DNA of 39,249 nucleotides, from NCBI GenBank assembly GCA_021769135.1, contig JAETTM010000040.1, positions 1-39,249 on the forward strand. Reading direction: 5' to 3'. Made by a program: the position numbers and the translations under genes. The notes below the pieces were generated by a model. The model made no database searches and was not told the origin of the DNA. It saw only the letters and a list, made by a program, of their open reading frames with translations. This document shows, one piece after another, positions 1-7,686 of the stretch. Origin of the DNA: Lachnospiraceae bacterium. GTDB taxonomy: Bacteria; Bacillota; Clostridia; Lachnospirales; Lachnospiraceae. Position 1 is the stretch's first letter; each line of letters opens with the position of its first letter.

Positions 1-115
1 ATGAGCCAAGTGCCGTGCTTGCACGAGCATTTGGCGAATGCCGCGAGGGTCAATACCCCGCTGCTCTGCAGCGCTGCAAATTTGATGCCCCGTTGCTTGC
101 AGCGGGGTTGTTGAC
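1..115. repeat. Hairpin-rich dispersed intergenic repeat (copy 1)
   Basis: The first 115 bases carry three adjacent hairpins and no convincing coding frame. Hairpin 1 runs from GCCAA (6-10) to TTGGC (31-35) with an inner CGTGC/GCACG stem around a TT loop. Hairpin 2 is CGCTGC-TCT-GCAGCG (about 59-73). Hairpin 3 is CCCCG-TTGC-TT-GCAGCGGGG (about 89-108). The ATGAGCCAAGT...TTTGGCGAA unit of hairpin 1 recurs at 6366-6410 with compensating stem changes, and more loosely at 13681-13730. This supports a dispersed palindromic (REP-like) element. The boundary at about 115 is inferred from where the downstream protein reading frame opens. Confidence 0.6.
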
Positions 116-180
116 TTGGGGAACAGCAGGCGCGTATTACCGGATGCGAGATAGAGGTAATCGAACTGAAACCGGCTTCT

Positions 181-630
181 TTGCAGACACAGACCATACA
201 GGGGATGATGTGGGGAATCTCGGCGACCACAGAACATCCGAAAGAAGCGATGATTCTTCTGAATGAGATGTATACCAACCCGGAACTGTCCAATGTTCCC
301 TATACGGCCCAGTCCTGGATATGGCCGGGGGCATTTTCCACGCCGGTATGGGAGCCTTATCCGGAGGATTACTGGAAACAGATAGAAGATTTCAATAATA
401 CCGCATTGCGTTCCAAGGCCCTCGGTTTCGTGCCTGATACATCGGCGATAACCAATGAAATTACGGCCTGCACCAATGTGGTGGCGAAATATAATGCGTC
501 TCTGATGACAGGGGCTGTGGATATGGATGAAAATCTGCCCAAATTCCAGGAGGAATTACGGGCTGCGGGAATTGATAAAATTATAGAAACAAAACAGAGC
601 CAGTATGAGGAATGGCTTGCGAATAAATAG
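181..630 (+). CDS. Sugar ABC transporter substrate-binding protein, C-terminal fragment
   Basis: This is the C-terminal part (about 150-170 residues) of an extracellular solute-binding lipoprotein of the LplA/LipO type, which normally has about 500 residues. The protein would capture an oligosaccharide outside the cell for the two permeases that follow. Visible family features are the QGMMWGISATTEHPKEAM segment, the repeated aromatic W/Y-rich region and the EYEEWLANK-like tail. The listed start is a TTG at 181, but protein-like sequence continues in frame back to a TGA at 112-114, so 181 is unlikely to be a real start. Upstream of about 115 the sequence is a hairpin repeat rather than coding. 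The gene is therefore either truncated by that repeat or joined to it by assembly. The 20-bp gap to the next permease indicates one operon. Confidence 0.7.
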   Translation: MQTQTIQGMMWGISATTEHPKEAMILLNEMYTNPELSNVPYTAQSWIWPGAFSTPVWEPYPEDYWKQIEDFNNTALRSKALGFVPDTSAITNEITACTNVVAKYNASLMTGAVDMDENLPKFQEELRAAGIDKIIETKQSQYEEWLANK

Positions 631-650
631 GAAAGAAAGGACAGGGGGCC

Positions 651-1598
651 ATGAAAGAAAAGATGATATCCGGTAAGCTGAAAAAAGGAAAAGTGTGGAA
701 ATCAAAACGATTTTGGCCATTCTATTTGATGATGGTTCCTGGCCTGCTTTATTTAATCATTAACAACTATCTGCCCATGTTTGGGCTGATAGTTGCATTT
801 AAAAAAGTGGATTACCGTTTGGGAATCCTGAAAAGTCCATGGGTTGGCCTCGGCAATTTTGAATATCTGTTCAAGACCAGCGATGCGTGGATTATCACAC
901 GGAACACCATTTGCTATAATCTGGTATTCATTGTAACGGGAACAGTTTTTTCAGTAGCGGTGGCTATACTGCTGAACGAAATCAGGGGGAAGTGGAAAAA
1001 GAAAACTTATCAGACATTGATATTGATTCCTTATTTGATTTCCACCGTAGTAATCAGCTATCTTGTGTATGCCTTTTTGAGTGCGGAATCGGGATTTGTC
1101 AATAACACTGTTTTGCGCGTTCTGGGCCTGCCGGGGGTTTCCTGGTACAGCGAAAAGAAATATTGGCCGGTTATTCTGGTTCTTGTCAACCTTTGGAAAA
1201 GCTTTGGCTACAATTGCATTATTTATTATGCGGCGATTATCAGCATTGACGGAACGCTGTTTGAGGCGGCGGTGGTGGACGGGGCAAGCAGATGGCGCAG
1301 GATTAGGGATATCGTGCTTCCTTCCCTGAAAGGAACGATTATTACCCTTACGCTGATGAGTGTGGGGAGGATTTTTTATTCGGATTTCGGGCTGTTTTTC
1401 CAGGTGCCGATGAACAGCGGCCCTCTGTTCGATGTGACCAACACAATCGATACTTACGTGTACAGGGGGCTTCTCCAACTGAATGATATCGGAAGGGCAT
1501 CGGCAGCAGGCTTTTACCAGTCTTTGATAGGGTTTGTGATTGTCCTGTCCGCAAATGCAATAGTCCGGAAGGTAGAGAAGGAAAATGCACTGTTTTAA
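651..1598 (+). CDS. Sugar ABC transporter permease, LplB family
   Basis: This is an integral membrane permease of a binding-protein-dependent carbohydrate importer. It is 315 residues long, typical of the LplB group. A basic N-terminus leads into hydrophobic helices starting near residue 25 (FWPFYLMMVPGLLYLIINNY). The cytoplasmic EAA loop that docks on the ATPase is visible as EAAVVDGASRWRRIRDIVLP (about residues 204-223). The ATG at 651 follows a purine-rich GAAAGGACAGGGGG site. It pairs with the next permease, and no ATPase gene is nearby. Such importers usually share an MsmK/UgpC-type ATPase encoded elsewhere. The substrate cannot be deduced. Confidence 0.93.
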   Translation: MKEKMISGKLKKGKVWKSKRFWPFYLMMVPGLLYLIINNYLPMFGLIVAFKKVDYRLGILKSPWVGLGNFEYLFKTSDAWIITRNTICYNLVFIVTGTVFSVAVAILLNEIRGKWKKKTYQTLILIPYLISTVVISYLVYAFLSAESGFVNNTVLRVLGLPGVSWYSEKKYWPVILVLVNLWKSFGYNCIIYYAAIISIDGTLFEAAVVDGASRWRRIRDIVLPSLKGTIITLTLMSVGRIFYSDFGLFFQVPMNSGPLFDVTNTIDTYVYRGLLQLNDIGRASAAGFYQSLIGFVIVLSANAIVRKVEKENALF

Positions 1599-1621
1599 CA
1601 TGATAGGAGGTATGGAGAAGG

Positions 1622-2512
1622 ATGGTTGATAATAGTAAAGGGTTTCATATCGTCAATAATGTGATAATGGTTTTGCTGTCGGCCTGTTGTGTGCTGCCGT
1701 TTGTTTTGCTGCTGATATCTTCCCTGACGGAAGAATCGGTTCTTATCCGGAACGGATATTCATTTTTTCCAGAATCCTTCAGCCTGGACGCGTACCGGTA
1801 TATTTTTTCCGGAACGTCAAAGATTATCAAAGGGTATGGGATTACAATATTTATTTCCCTGGTAGGAACGGTGACGGGGATTCTCATGACGCTCCTGCTG
1901 GCATATCCCCTTTCCAGAAAGGGGCTGCCGGGGAAAAACGTGATATCTTTCTTTATATTTTTTACCATGCTGTTTAATGGAGGGCTTGTGCCGTCCTACA
2001 TGATTTGGTCCAATGTGTTCCACATCAGAGATACCATCTGGGCGCTGCTGTTCCCTAACTTGCTGATGAACGCATTCAATATCTTTATGATGAGAAATTA
2101 TTTAAATGCCAATATCCCGGAGGAAATCATTGAGGCGGCCCGGATAGACGGAGCTGGCGAATGGCACATTTTGTTCCGGGTAGTGTTTCCCATGTCGGTG
2201 CCGATGATAGCTACCCTGTCATTGATGGTGGGATTGGGGTACTGGAATGACTGGCAGAACGGCCTGTATTATATTATCGGCCGGACAGATTTGTATTCGA
2301 TACAAAATATTTTGAACCGTATGCTGCAGGACGCGCAGTTTCTTGCCAGCGGCCAGGCAGGCAGCAATGCCAGCAGTATGGCGGCCAGCCTGCCAAGCGT
2401 GGGGATTAAGATGGCGATTGCCGTGGTGGGGATTCTGCCTGTACTGGCCATATACCCATTAATACAGAAATATCTGGTAAAAGGGATTGCCATAGGTGCG
2501 GTCAAAGGGTAG
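1622..2512 (+). CDS. Sugar ABC transporter permease, YtcP/LplC family
   Basis: This is the second membrane subunit of the importer, with 296 residues. The N-terminal helix starts near residue 10. The EAA loop reads EAARIDGAGEWHILFRVVFP (about residues 182-201), and the C-terminus ends with the family-typical IQKYLVKGIAIGAVKG. An AGGAGG site lies about 10 bases before the ATG. It is 23 bp downstream of the first permease and is presumably translated as a heteropair with it. The LplB/YtcP pairing with an LplA-type binding protein is a standard Firmicutes carbohydrate importer arrangement. Confidence 0.93.
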   Translation: MVDNSKGFHIVNNVIMVLLSACCVLPFVLLLISSLTEESVLIRNGYSFFPESFSLDAYRYIFSGTSKIIKGYGITIFISLVGTVTGILMTLLLAYPLSRKGLPGKNVISFFIFFTMLFNGGLVPSYMIWSNVFHIRDTIWALLFPNLLMNAFNIFMMRNYLNANIPEEIIEAARIDGAGEWHILFRVVFPMSVPMIATLSLMVGLGYWNDWQNGLYYIIGRTDLYSIQNILNRMLQDAQFLASGQAGSNASSMAASLPSVGIKMAIAVVGILPVLAIYPLIQKYLVKGIAIGAVKG

Positions 2513-2600
2513 AATATTTAATAGATACGATTGGAAAAGTGAAGCGGATGGTGAGAAAGTTCCAAAGCTTGCAGGTTGTGGAAAGGGCATGGAGGTTAGG

Positions 2601-3488
2601 ATGAAAATACTTGATTTTGGCTCGTTAAACTACGATTACGTATATCGGGTGGAGCATGCGGTGACGGCAGGGGAAACTATATCTTCCTTCGATATGGAAG
2701 TATTCTGCGGGGGAAAAGGCCTGAACCAGGCGATTGCTGCAGCCAGGGCAGGGGCAAAGGTATATCTGGCGGGGATGGTAGGAACGGACGGGAAGCTTTT
2801 CATGGACATATGCGGTGAAAACGGCGTAGATACTTCCTGCATCAGGCAGATGTCCGGGAAAAGCGGGCATGCTATTATACAGCTGGATAAAAAGGGCCAG
2901 AATTGCATCCTGCTGTATGGGGGCACCAACCAGATGATAACCAAAGAATATACGGATGAAGTCCTGTCGGATTTTGGGGAAGGGGATGTGCTTCTTTTGC
3001 AGAATGAGGTAAATCTGCTGGATTATATTATTGACAGGGCCTATGATAAGGGGATGAAGATTGTCCTCAACCCCTCTCCCTTTGATGAAAAAATAACGGC
3101 CTGTGACCTTTCAAAGGTTTCGGTCTTCATGCTGAACGAAATAGAAGGGGAACAGGTTACGGGGGAAAAGGAGCCGGAGAGGATATTGGAAGCGCTGGCC
3201 GGGAAATTCCCGGAAGCGGAAATCGTACTCACCCTGGGGAGCAATGGGGTGGTCTATTCCCATAAGGATGAAAGATTCCGGCAGGATATTTATAAGGTGG
3301 AAACGGTGGATACCACGGCGGCAGGAGATACTTTTACAGGATATTTTGTGGCATCCATGGGAAAAGGTATGGATATGGGGGCGGTTTTGAGAAGATGCTC
3401 CAAAGCGGCGGCTATTGCCGTGTCCAGGAAGGGAGCGGTAAATTCCATACCGATGGAGAAGGAAGTGGATAGATGGCAAGGACAGTAG
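2601..3488 (+). CDS. Ribokinase-family (PfkB) sugar kinase
   Basis: This is a carbohydrate kinase of the PfkB/ribokinase fold with 295 residues, the usual size. The N-terminal signature FCGGKGLNQAIAAARAGA (about residues 35-52) is the sugar-binding loop. The C-terminal DTTAAGDTFTGYF contains the anion hole and the probable catalytic base Asp243. The ATG at 2601 has GGAGG five bases upstream, and the residues after it (MKILDFGSLNYDYVYRV) match the family start. The frame is open further upstream, but that part overlaps the permease and is not protein-like. It probably phosphorylates the sugar imported or released by the upstream transporter. Ribose or another pentose is possible, but specificity is not visible. 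Confidence 0.88.
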   Translation: MKILDFGSLNYDYVYRVEHAVTAGETISSFDMEVFCGGKGLNQAIAAARAGAKVYLAGMVGTDGKLFMDICGENGVDTSCIRQMSGKSGHAIIQLDKKGQNCILLYGGTNQMITKEYTDEVLSDFGEGDVLLLQNEVNLLDYIIDRAYDKGMKIVLNPSPFDEKITACDLSKVSVFMLNEIEGEQVTGEKEPERILEALAGKFPEAEIVLTLGSNGVVYSHKDERFRQDIYKVETVDTTAAGDTFTGYFVASMGKGMDMGAVLRRCSKAAAIAVSRKGAVNSIPMEKEVDRWQGQ

Positions 3489-5245
3489 CGATTGGGCATC
3501 AGGATTTTGAGACAATACGAAAAAATGATTTTTTTTATATCGATAAAACTTTCTTTATTCGTGAATGGTGGGATGGCGGAGATAGCGTTACGTTGATTAC
3601 GCGGCCAAGGCGATTTGGAAAGACTCTTACGATGAGCATGGTGGAGCAGTTTTTTTCCGTTGAATATGCAGGACGGGAGGATTTATTTCGCGGGCTTGCC
3701 ATATGGGAAAATAGAAAATATAGAGAGCTACAGGGAACCTATCCGGTTATTTCGCTCAGCTTTGCAAATGTAAAGGAATCCAGTTTTAGTATAACGAAAA
3801 AGAGAATCGGCCAGATTCTGGCGGGGCTATACAATAGGAATCGCTTTCTCCTTGATGCAGATTTGCTTACGGATGAAGAAAAGAGATATTTTTTAAGTAT
3901 TGAAGCGGATATGGATGAGGTGACTGCCACAATGGCAATCCACAGGATGTCAGATTTTCTGTGCCGCTACTATGGGAAAAAGGTTATCATTCTTATGGAC
4001 GAATATGATACGCCTATGCAGGAAGCCTATGTGTATGGGTATTGGGATAAACTTGTTTCTTATATGAGAAGTATGCTTAATGCCACATTTAAAACAAATC
4101 CCTGTCTGGAACGCGCAATTATGACAGGAATCACAGCAATCAGCAAAGAGTCTATTTTTTCGGAATTTGTCACCAATTCCGAAGGAATTGATGACCTACG
4201 CGCACATCAGTGCGCTTCTTCTTTTCATTTAAATAATCTGAAGATGGTAACTGCGACATCGGAAGAATATAACACGGCATTTGGTTTTACAGAGAATGAG
4301 GTCTTTCACGCATTGGATGAATACGGTTTGTCTGATAAAAAGCAGGATGTAAAGTTGTGGTATGACGGTTTCACGTTTGGAGGCCAAGAGGATATTTATA
4401 ATCCATGGTCTATCATAAATTATCTGGATACTGAAAAACTTCAGCCATACTGGGCAAATACCAGTGCGAACAGCTTAATCGGAAAGCTTCTTCGGGAAGG
4501 AAGCCCAAGCATTAAAGAAACATTTGAAGAACTTTTGCGCGGAGGAACGCTGACGGCAGACATTGACGAGCAGATTGTTTACAGTCAACTGGACCGGGAT
4601 GAAGAGGCAGTTTGGGGGCTTATGCTTGCAAGCGGATATCTGAAGGTGGTAAGCTTTAATATGTTTGCGGATGAATATGCCGGATGGGTATGTAGATATG
4701 TGTTGGCAATTACAAATCTTGAAGTGAAGATTATGTTCCGCAATATGATACGCAGTTGGTTTGGCAGTGCCGCATTTGACTATAATTGTTTTTCAAAAGC
4801 GCTGTTGATGGGAGACGTGAAAACTATGAATGAATATATGAACCGAGTGGCGCTTGAAACTTTCAGTTATTTTGACAGCGGGAAAAGGCCGTCGGGTTCA
4901 GTAGAGCCGGAACGTTTTTACCATGGTTTTGTGTTAGGGATGATTGTGGACTTGGCAGGGCGTTATGCGGTAACTCCCAATCGGGAGTCCGGTTTTGGGC
5001 GCTATGATGTAATGTTAGAACCGCTTAAGAAAGAAGACAATGGGATTATACTGGAGTTCAAGGTTATGGACCCGGAAGAGGAAAATAGTCTGGAAGAGAC
5101 GGCACAGGCGGCGATTATGCAAATAAAAGAACGGAATTATGCAGCTTTATTGAAAACAAAGGGAATTCCGAAGGAAAAAATACAGATATATGGATTTGCT
5201 TTCCAAGGGAAAAAGGTGTTGATAAAAAAGGGGAGTGCACATTAG
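3473..5245 (+). CDS. AAA-ATPase-like / PD-(D/E)XK nuclease family protein
   Basis: This 590-residue protein matches the common anaerobe family with an N-terminal AAA-ATPase-like domain (PF09820 type) and a C-terminal PD-(D/E)XK domain (PF08011 type). The P-loop is the family's short form RPRRFGKT (residues 44-51, Lys50). Walker B is VIILMDEYDTP (Asp176, Glu177). The nuclease-like motif is GRYDVML followed by IILEFKV (Glu528, Lys530). It starts inside the last 16 bases of the kinase gene, so it may be translationally coupled. The cellular role of this family is not established. It is usually multicopy in Lachnospiraceae, and mobile or stress-related roles are only guesses. The gene ends in a strong terminator. 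Confidence 0.85.
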   Translation: MARTVAIGHQDFETIRKNDFFYIDKTFFIREWWDGGDSVTLITRPRRFGKTLTMSMVEQFFSVEYAGREDLFRGLAIWENRKYRELQGTYPVISLSFANVKESSFSITKKRIGQILAGLYNRNRFLLDADLLTDEEKRYFLSIEADMDEVTATMAIHRMSDFLCRYYGKKVIILMDEYDTPMQEAYVYGYWDKLVSYMRSMLNATFKTNPCLERAIMTGITAISKESIFSEFVTNSEGIDDLRAHQCASSFHLNNLKMVTATSEEYNTAFGFTENEVFHALDEYGLSDKKQDVKLWYDGFTFGGQEDIYNPWSIINYLDTEKLQPYWANTSANSLIGKLLREGSPSIKETFEELLRGGTLTADIDEQIVYSQLDRDEEAVWGLMLASGYLKVVSFNMFADEYAGWVCRYVLAITNLEVKIMFRNMIRSWFGSAAFDYNCFSKALLMGDVKTMNEYMNRVALETFSYFDSGKRPSGSVEPERFYHGFVLGMIVDLAGRYAVTPNRESGFGRYDVMLEPLKKEDNGIILEFKVMDPEEENSLEETAQAAIMQIKERNYAALLKTKGIPKEKIQIYGFAFQGKKVLIKKGSAH

Positions 5246-5266
5246 TGAATTATGTGCCCCCCTTTT
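5230..5266 (+). terminator. Rho-independent terminator overlapping the stop codon
   Basis: The stem pairs GCACAT (5237-5242) with ATGTGC (5252-5257). It is extended outward by GGGG (5230-5233) against the C run (5257-5262) and followed by TTTT. The TAG stop of the upstream gene lies at the stem/loop junction. The next gene is convergent and ends at 5277, so the element may serve both strands. Confidence 0.75.
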
Positions 5267-5276
5267 GGCTTCGTGC

Positions 5277-6161
5277 CTATTGAATCATATATTCTACCGT
5301 GATATTCACTTCCACCTGGACTTCGCCGGGCATGACGTTGGAGAGGGAATCTTCCATGTCGGCCATAAGCTCTTCTTTAGCGGCTGTGTTGCGCATTTTG
5401 GAACTGAGGGCATTATCTGTATAACGGGCTTCGCTGTAATTGCTGTTTTCCTTGATGCCCGCCACGGCCCCCAGGGAGCACCCTCCCGCTTCCGCCAGGG
5501 CCAAAGCCTTTCCCCTGGCCGATTCCATGGCCAGTTTCAGTGCATCGGAATAGGCTTGGTCATATTGGCTGGACTGATAGGTAATGGACTGGATATTGTT
5601 GATTCCGGCGCTCACCGATTTGGCCAGGATTTCCCCCAGATTATCCAGGGGCAGCCTGGATACGCTCAGGGAAGTGGAAGCTTCGTATCCGGTAATCCGC
5701 TGCGTATTTCCGCTGTAATTATAAACGGGATACATATAGTAGTCGGAGGTCTGGATGGATGACTCTTCTACCCCCAAACTGGTTAACAGTTCCACCACTT
5801 TGGCCACATCTTCCATGTTCTTTTGCTGGCAGCTGGCAGCGTCGCCCGCTTCCGTGCGAACCGCATATACGATTTCGGCGATATCGGGAATAACGGCGAC
5901 TTTTTCGCTGCTGTTTACGGTGATGGTGTTCCTGACGTCTCCGCTGGCTGCCGTATTTCCGGCAATTGCGCCTGCAGCCGCGGCGTTTCCGGCTTCCGAT
6001 GAAGTTCCGTTTACCGCGTTATTATCCGCCATATTGCTGCTGCCGTTATTGCCCGCAGTGCCGCTTCCGCAGGCGGCAAACAAAAGGCAGGCGGCTGACA
6101 GGAGCGTCAGGAATGAAATAAATTTATGATGGAACATAAATTTTCTCTGCGTATTGTTCAT
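5277..6161 (-). CDS. SIMPL-domain (DUF541) lipoprotein
   Basis: This is a 294-residue secreted lipoprotein. The start at 6161 is chosen because an AGGAGG site lies just upstream on the minus strand, and the next residues (MNNTQRKFMFHHKF) form a basic n-region followed by a hydrophobic stretch and the lipobox LFAAC (Cys31). A low-complexity Ala/Gly/Asn linker (about 32-75) leads to a SIMPL domain: ITVNSSEKVAVIPDIAEI, then the central ALKLAMESARGKALALAEAGG helix, ending PGEVQVEVNITVEYMIQ. SIMPL proteins are periplasmic or surface proteins of unclear role, with links to signalling and stress. It is a single-gene unit with its own promoter. Confidence 0.9.
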   Translation of the reverse strand: MNNTQRKFMFHHKFISFLTLLSAACLLFAACGSGTAGNNGSSNMADNNAVNGTSSEAGNAAAAGAIAGNTAASGDVRNTITVNSSEKVAVIPDIAEIVYAVRTEAGDAASCQQKNMEDVAKVVELLTSLGVEESSIQTSDYYMYPVYNYSGNTQRITGYEASTSLSVSRLPLDNLGEILAKSVSAGINNIQSITYQSSQYDQAYSDALKLAMESARGKALALAEAGGCSLGAVAGIKENSNYSEARYTDNALSSKMRNTAAKEELMADMEDSLSNVMPGEVQVEVNITVEYMIQ

Positions 6162-6282
6162 TTGAAATCCTCCTATTCCAGTATCGCAATTGTCCATTCA
6201 GTATCCGTAATACTTTCATTTTGCAGAATAATTTCCTGGGCACTTGCTGTTTCCGGTTTTGTATGATATTTCTGTACCACCT

Positions 6283-6291
6283 ATTATACCA
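6283..6291 (-). promoter_or_regulatory. Extended -10 promoter for the SIMPL lipoprotein gene
   Basis: On the minus strand the sequence reads TGGTATAAT, a perfect -10 with the TGn extension. No good -35 is seen. It would give a leader of about 115 nt. In the 6162-6482 gap this promoter, the hairpin repeat and the trmL promoter are the only elements recognised. Confidence 0.5.
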
Positions 6292-6365
6292 TGAAGGGGG
6301 ATAAAAAGAAGGAGTAATAATCTTAATTTTATATAACCAATATGGCTTAAATTTTATTTCCGAGA

Positions 6366-6410
6366 GCAATGAGCCAAGTAGACGCGCTTGCGCGTATATT
6401 TGGCGAACGG
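6366..6410. repeat. Dispersed palindromic repeat (copy 2)
   Basis: The sequence GCAATGAGCCAAGT is followed by a near-perfect hairpin: GCCAA (6373-6377) pairs with TTGGC (6400-6404), and ACGCGC (6382-6387) with GCGCGT (6390-6395) around a TT loop. The outer arms are identical to copy 1 at 6-35, while the inner stem changed on both sides (CGTGC/GCACG against ACGCGC/GCGCGT). Paired change of this kind suggests the structure is what is conserved. Confidence 0.65.
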
Positions 6411-6428
6411 GAAAATATGTGATATGAT
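6400..6428 (+). promoter_or_regulatory. Predicted promoter for trmL, -35 inside the repeat
   Basis: TTGGCG (6400-6405), a 17-base spacer and TATGAT (6423-6428) fit a housekeeping promoter in front of trmL. The -35 hexamer is formed by the right arm of the palindromic repeat. Confidence 0.5.
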
Positions 6429-6482
6429 ACATTCATATAAATATATTGGAGCGTAAAAGAACGCTTGGAAATGGGGGCAGAT

Positions 6483-6974
6483 ATGCATATTGTACTGCAT
6501 CAGCCGGAGATACCGGCGAACACGGGGAATATTGGAAGGACATGCGTTGCTACGGGAAGCACGCTGCATTTGATAGAGCCGCTTGGCTTTCGGTTGAATG
6601 AGAAGGAGATTAAAAGAGCGGGGATGGATTACTGGGAGCATCTGGATGTAAGGCGTTACATCAATTTTGCGGAATTTTTGGGGAAGAATCCGGGGGCGAA
6701 GATTTGGATGGCAACTACGAAGGCGAAACAGGCGTATACGGATGTAAAGTTCGGGGAAGATGATTACATAATGTTCGGCAAGGAAAGCGCGGGGATTCCC
6801 GAAGAGATATTGGTGGAGCACGAAGAAACGTGCATCCGCATTCCAATGCTGGATAAAATCAGGTCTTTGAATCTGTCCAATTCCGTGGCCATTGTGCTGT
6901 ATGAAGCGCTGCGGCAGAATGGATTTGGCAGCATGCAGAGGGAAGGGGAACTGCATAGGCTGCATTGGAAGTGA
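6483..6974 (+). CDS. trmL: tRNA (cytidine(34)-2'-O)-methyltransferase TrmL
   Basis: This SPOUT-class methyltransferase 2'-O-methylates the wobble base of certain leucine tRNAs. It has 163 residues, the normal TrmL size. The three SpoU motifs are visible: NTGNIGRTC near the N-terminus, FGKESAGIPEEIL in the middle, and RSLNLSNSVAIVLYEAL at the C-terminus, the latter two forming the AdoMet-binding knot. The ATG at 6483 (MHIVLHQPEIPANTGNIG) matches family N-termini and has GGGGGC upstream. An earlier in-frame ATG at 6471 is less likely. It stands alone in its operon. Confidence 0.93.
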   Translation: MHIVLHQPEIPANTGNIGRTCVATGSTLHLIEPLGFRLNEKEIKRAGMDYWEHLDVRRYINFAEFLGKNPGAKIWMATTKAKQAYTDVKFGEDDYIMFGKESAGIPEEILVEHEETCIRIPMLDKIRSLNLSNSVAIVLYEALRQNGFGSMQREGELHRLHWK

Positions 6975-6984
6975 GTATGGAAGC

Positions 6985-7021
6985 TTGACGTCATAACAAA
7001 ATTTATTTATAATTTTGTTAT
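6985..7021 (+). promoter_or_regulatory. Toxin-antitoxin promoter overlapped by a palindromic operator
   Basis: TTGACG (6985-6990), a 17-base spacer and TATAAT (7008-7013) form a near-consensus promoter. A perfect 10-bp inverted repeat, ATAACAAAAT (6993-7002) and ATTTTGTTAT (7012-7021), covers the spacer and the -10. This is the expected layout for autorepression by a Phd/YefM-type antitoxin or the TA complex. The palindrome plus the A-rich tail could alternatively be a weak terminator of trmL. Confidence 0.75.
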
Positions 7022-7041
7022 TAAAAAAGGAGGTGTTGGTT

Positions 7042-7305
7042 ATGCCAAATATTCGGTCTAGTGCTGATTTGCGCAATAGTTATAATGATATTTCCGAATT
7101 TTGCCATACTTATTCGGAACCTGTATTTATAACAAAGAATGGAAAGGGCGATTTGGCTGTTATGAGTATAGAGACTTATGAACAGCTTATGGGGCGCTTT
7201 GAACTATATGGGCTGATGCAAGAAGGTTTGGATGAAGTCCGTAACGGAGATGTGCGCCCGTTCGCAGAGGCAATTTCTGATTTAAGGAATCGTAAGAGAC
7301 GGTAA
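7042..7305 (+). CDS. Antitoxin, Phd/YefM family
   Basis: This is an 87-residue antitoxin. The N-terminal DNA-binding fold is recognisable from MPNIRSSADLRNSYNDISEF, then EPVFITKNGKGDLAVMSIETYEQL, the typical Phd/YefM strand-helix ending. The C-terminal tail (about 55-87, ending SDLRNRKRR) would be the toxin-neutralising part. The ATG at 7042 follows an AAGGAGGTG site with 7-base spacing, so an upstream in-frame TTG at 7015 is rejected. It is probably autoregulated through the palindrome over its promoter. It is followed at once by a ParE/RelE-like toxin frame. Confidence 0.9.
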   Translation: MPNIRSSADLRNSYNDISEFCHTYSEPVFITKNGKGDLAVMSIETYEQLMGRFELYGLMQEGLDEVRNGDVRPFAEAISDLRNRKRR

Positions 7306-7343
7306 ATTATTCCATCTATATCACGGCTGCTGCCGAACGGGAT

Positions 7344-7634
7344 ATGGGAGATGCCTCGGACCATATCGAATTCGTGCTTAAGAATCCCAAGGCAGCTGAT
7401 GAACTTTTGGATGAAGCGGAATGGAAAATTAACACTCTTTCTTTATTTCCGGAAAAACATCCTCTTGTGGATGAGCCATTGTTGGCTTCATGGGGAATTC
7501 GTTTTATACGGATAAAGAATTATCTTGCTTTTTATGTTGTTTCTATAGAAGAAAAGAAGGTGAGCATTGTCCGCTTCCTTTACGAGAAAAGGAATTGGGA
7601 AGCTATCTTAAAATGCGGTTTTTCGCTTATATAG
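7344..7634 (+). CDS. ParE/RelE-family toxin, start codon apparently lost
   Basis: This is a plasmid-stabilisation/RelE-ParE fold toxin. From the ATG at 7344 it has 96 residues, ending in the typical FRIKNYLAFYVV...VSIVRFLYEKRNWEAIL strands. Family-like sequence begins earlier: codons from 7302 read VNYSIYITAAAERD, which is the usual first strand and helix. There is no ATG, GTG or TTG in that stretch, and the codon at the expected start is GTA (7302-7304), overlapping the antitoxin TAA (7303-7305). A GTGA overlap mutated to GTAA would explain this. The ATG at 7344 would give a product lacking the first strand, so the toxin is either barely expressed or uses a non-standard start. Confidence 0.72.
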   Translation: MGDASDHIEFVLKNPKAADELLDEAEWKINTLSLFPEKHPLVDEPLLASWGIRFIRIKNYLAFYVVSIEEKKVSIVRFLYEKRNWEAILKCGFSLI

Positions 7635-7649
7635 TATTTGTATACAAGG

Positions 7650-7686
7650 AAAAGGGCAAATCACGAATAAACGTTTTGTCCTTTTT
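7650..7686 (+). terminator. Rho-independent terminator after the toxin gene
   Basis: The stem AAAAGGGCAAA (7650-7660) pairs with TTTGTCCTTTT (7675-7685), with one G-T pair and a 13-base loop, and ends in a T run. It separates the TA module from the sigma-factor operon. Confidence 0.65.
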
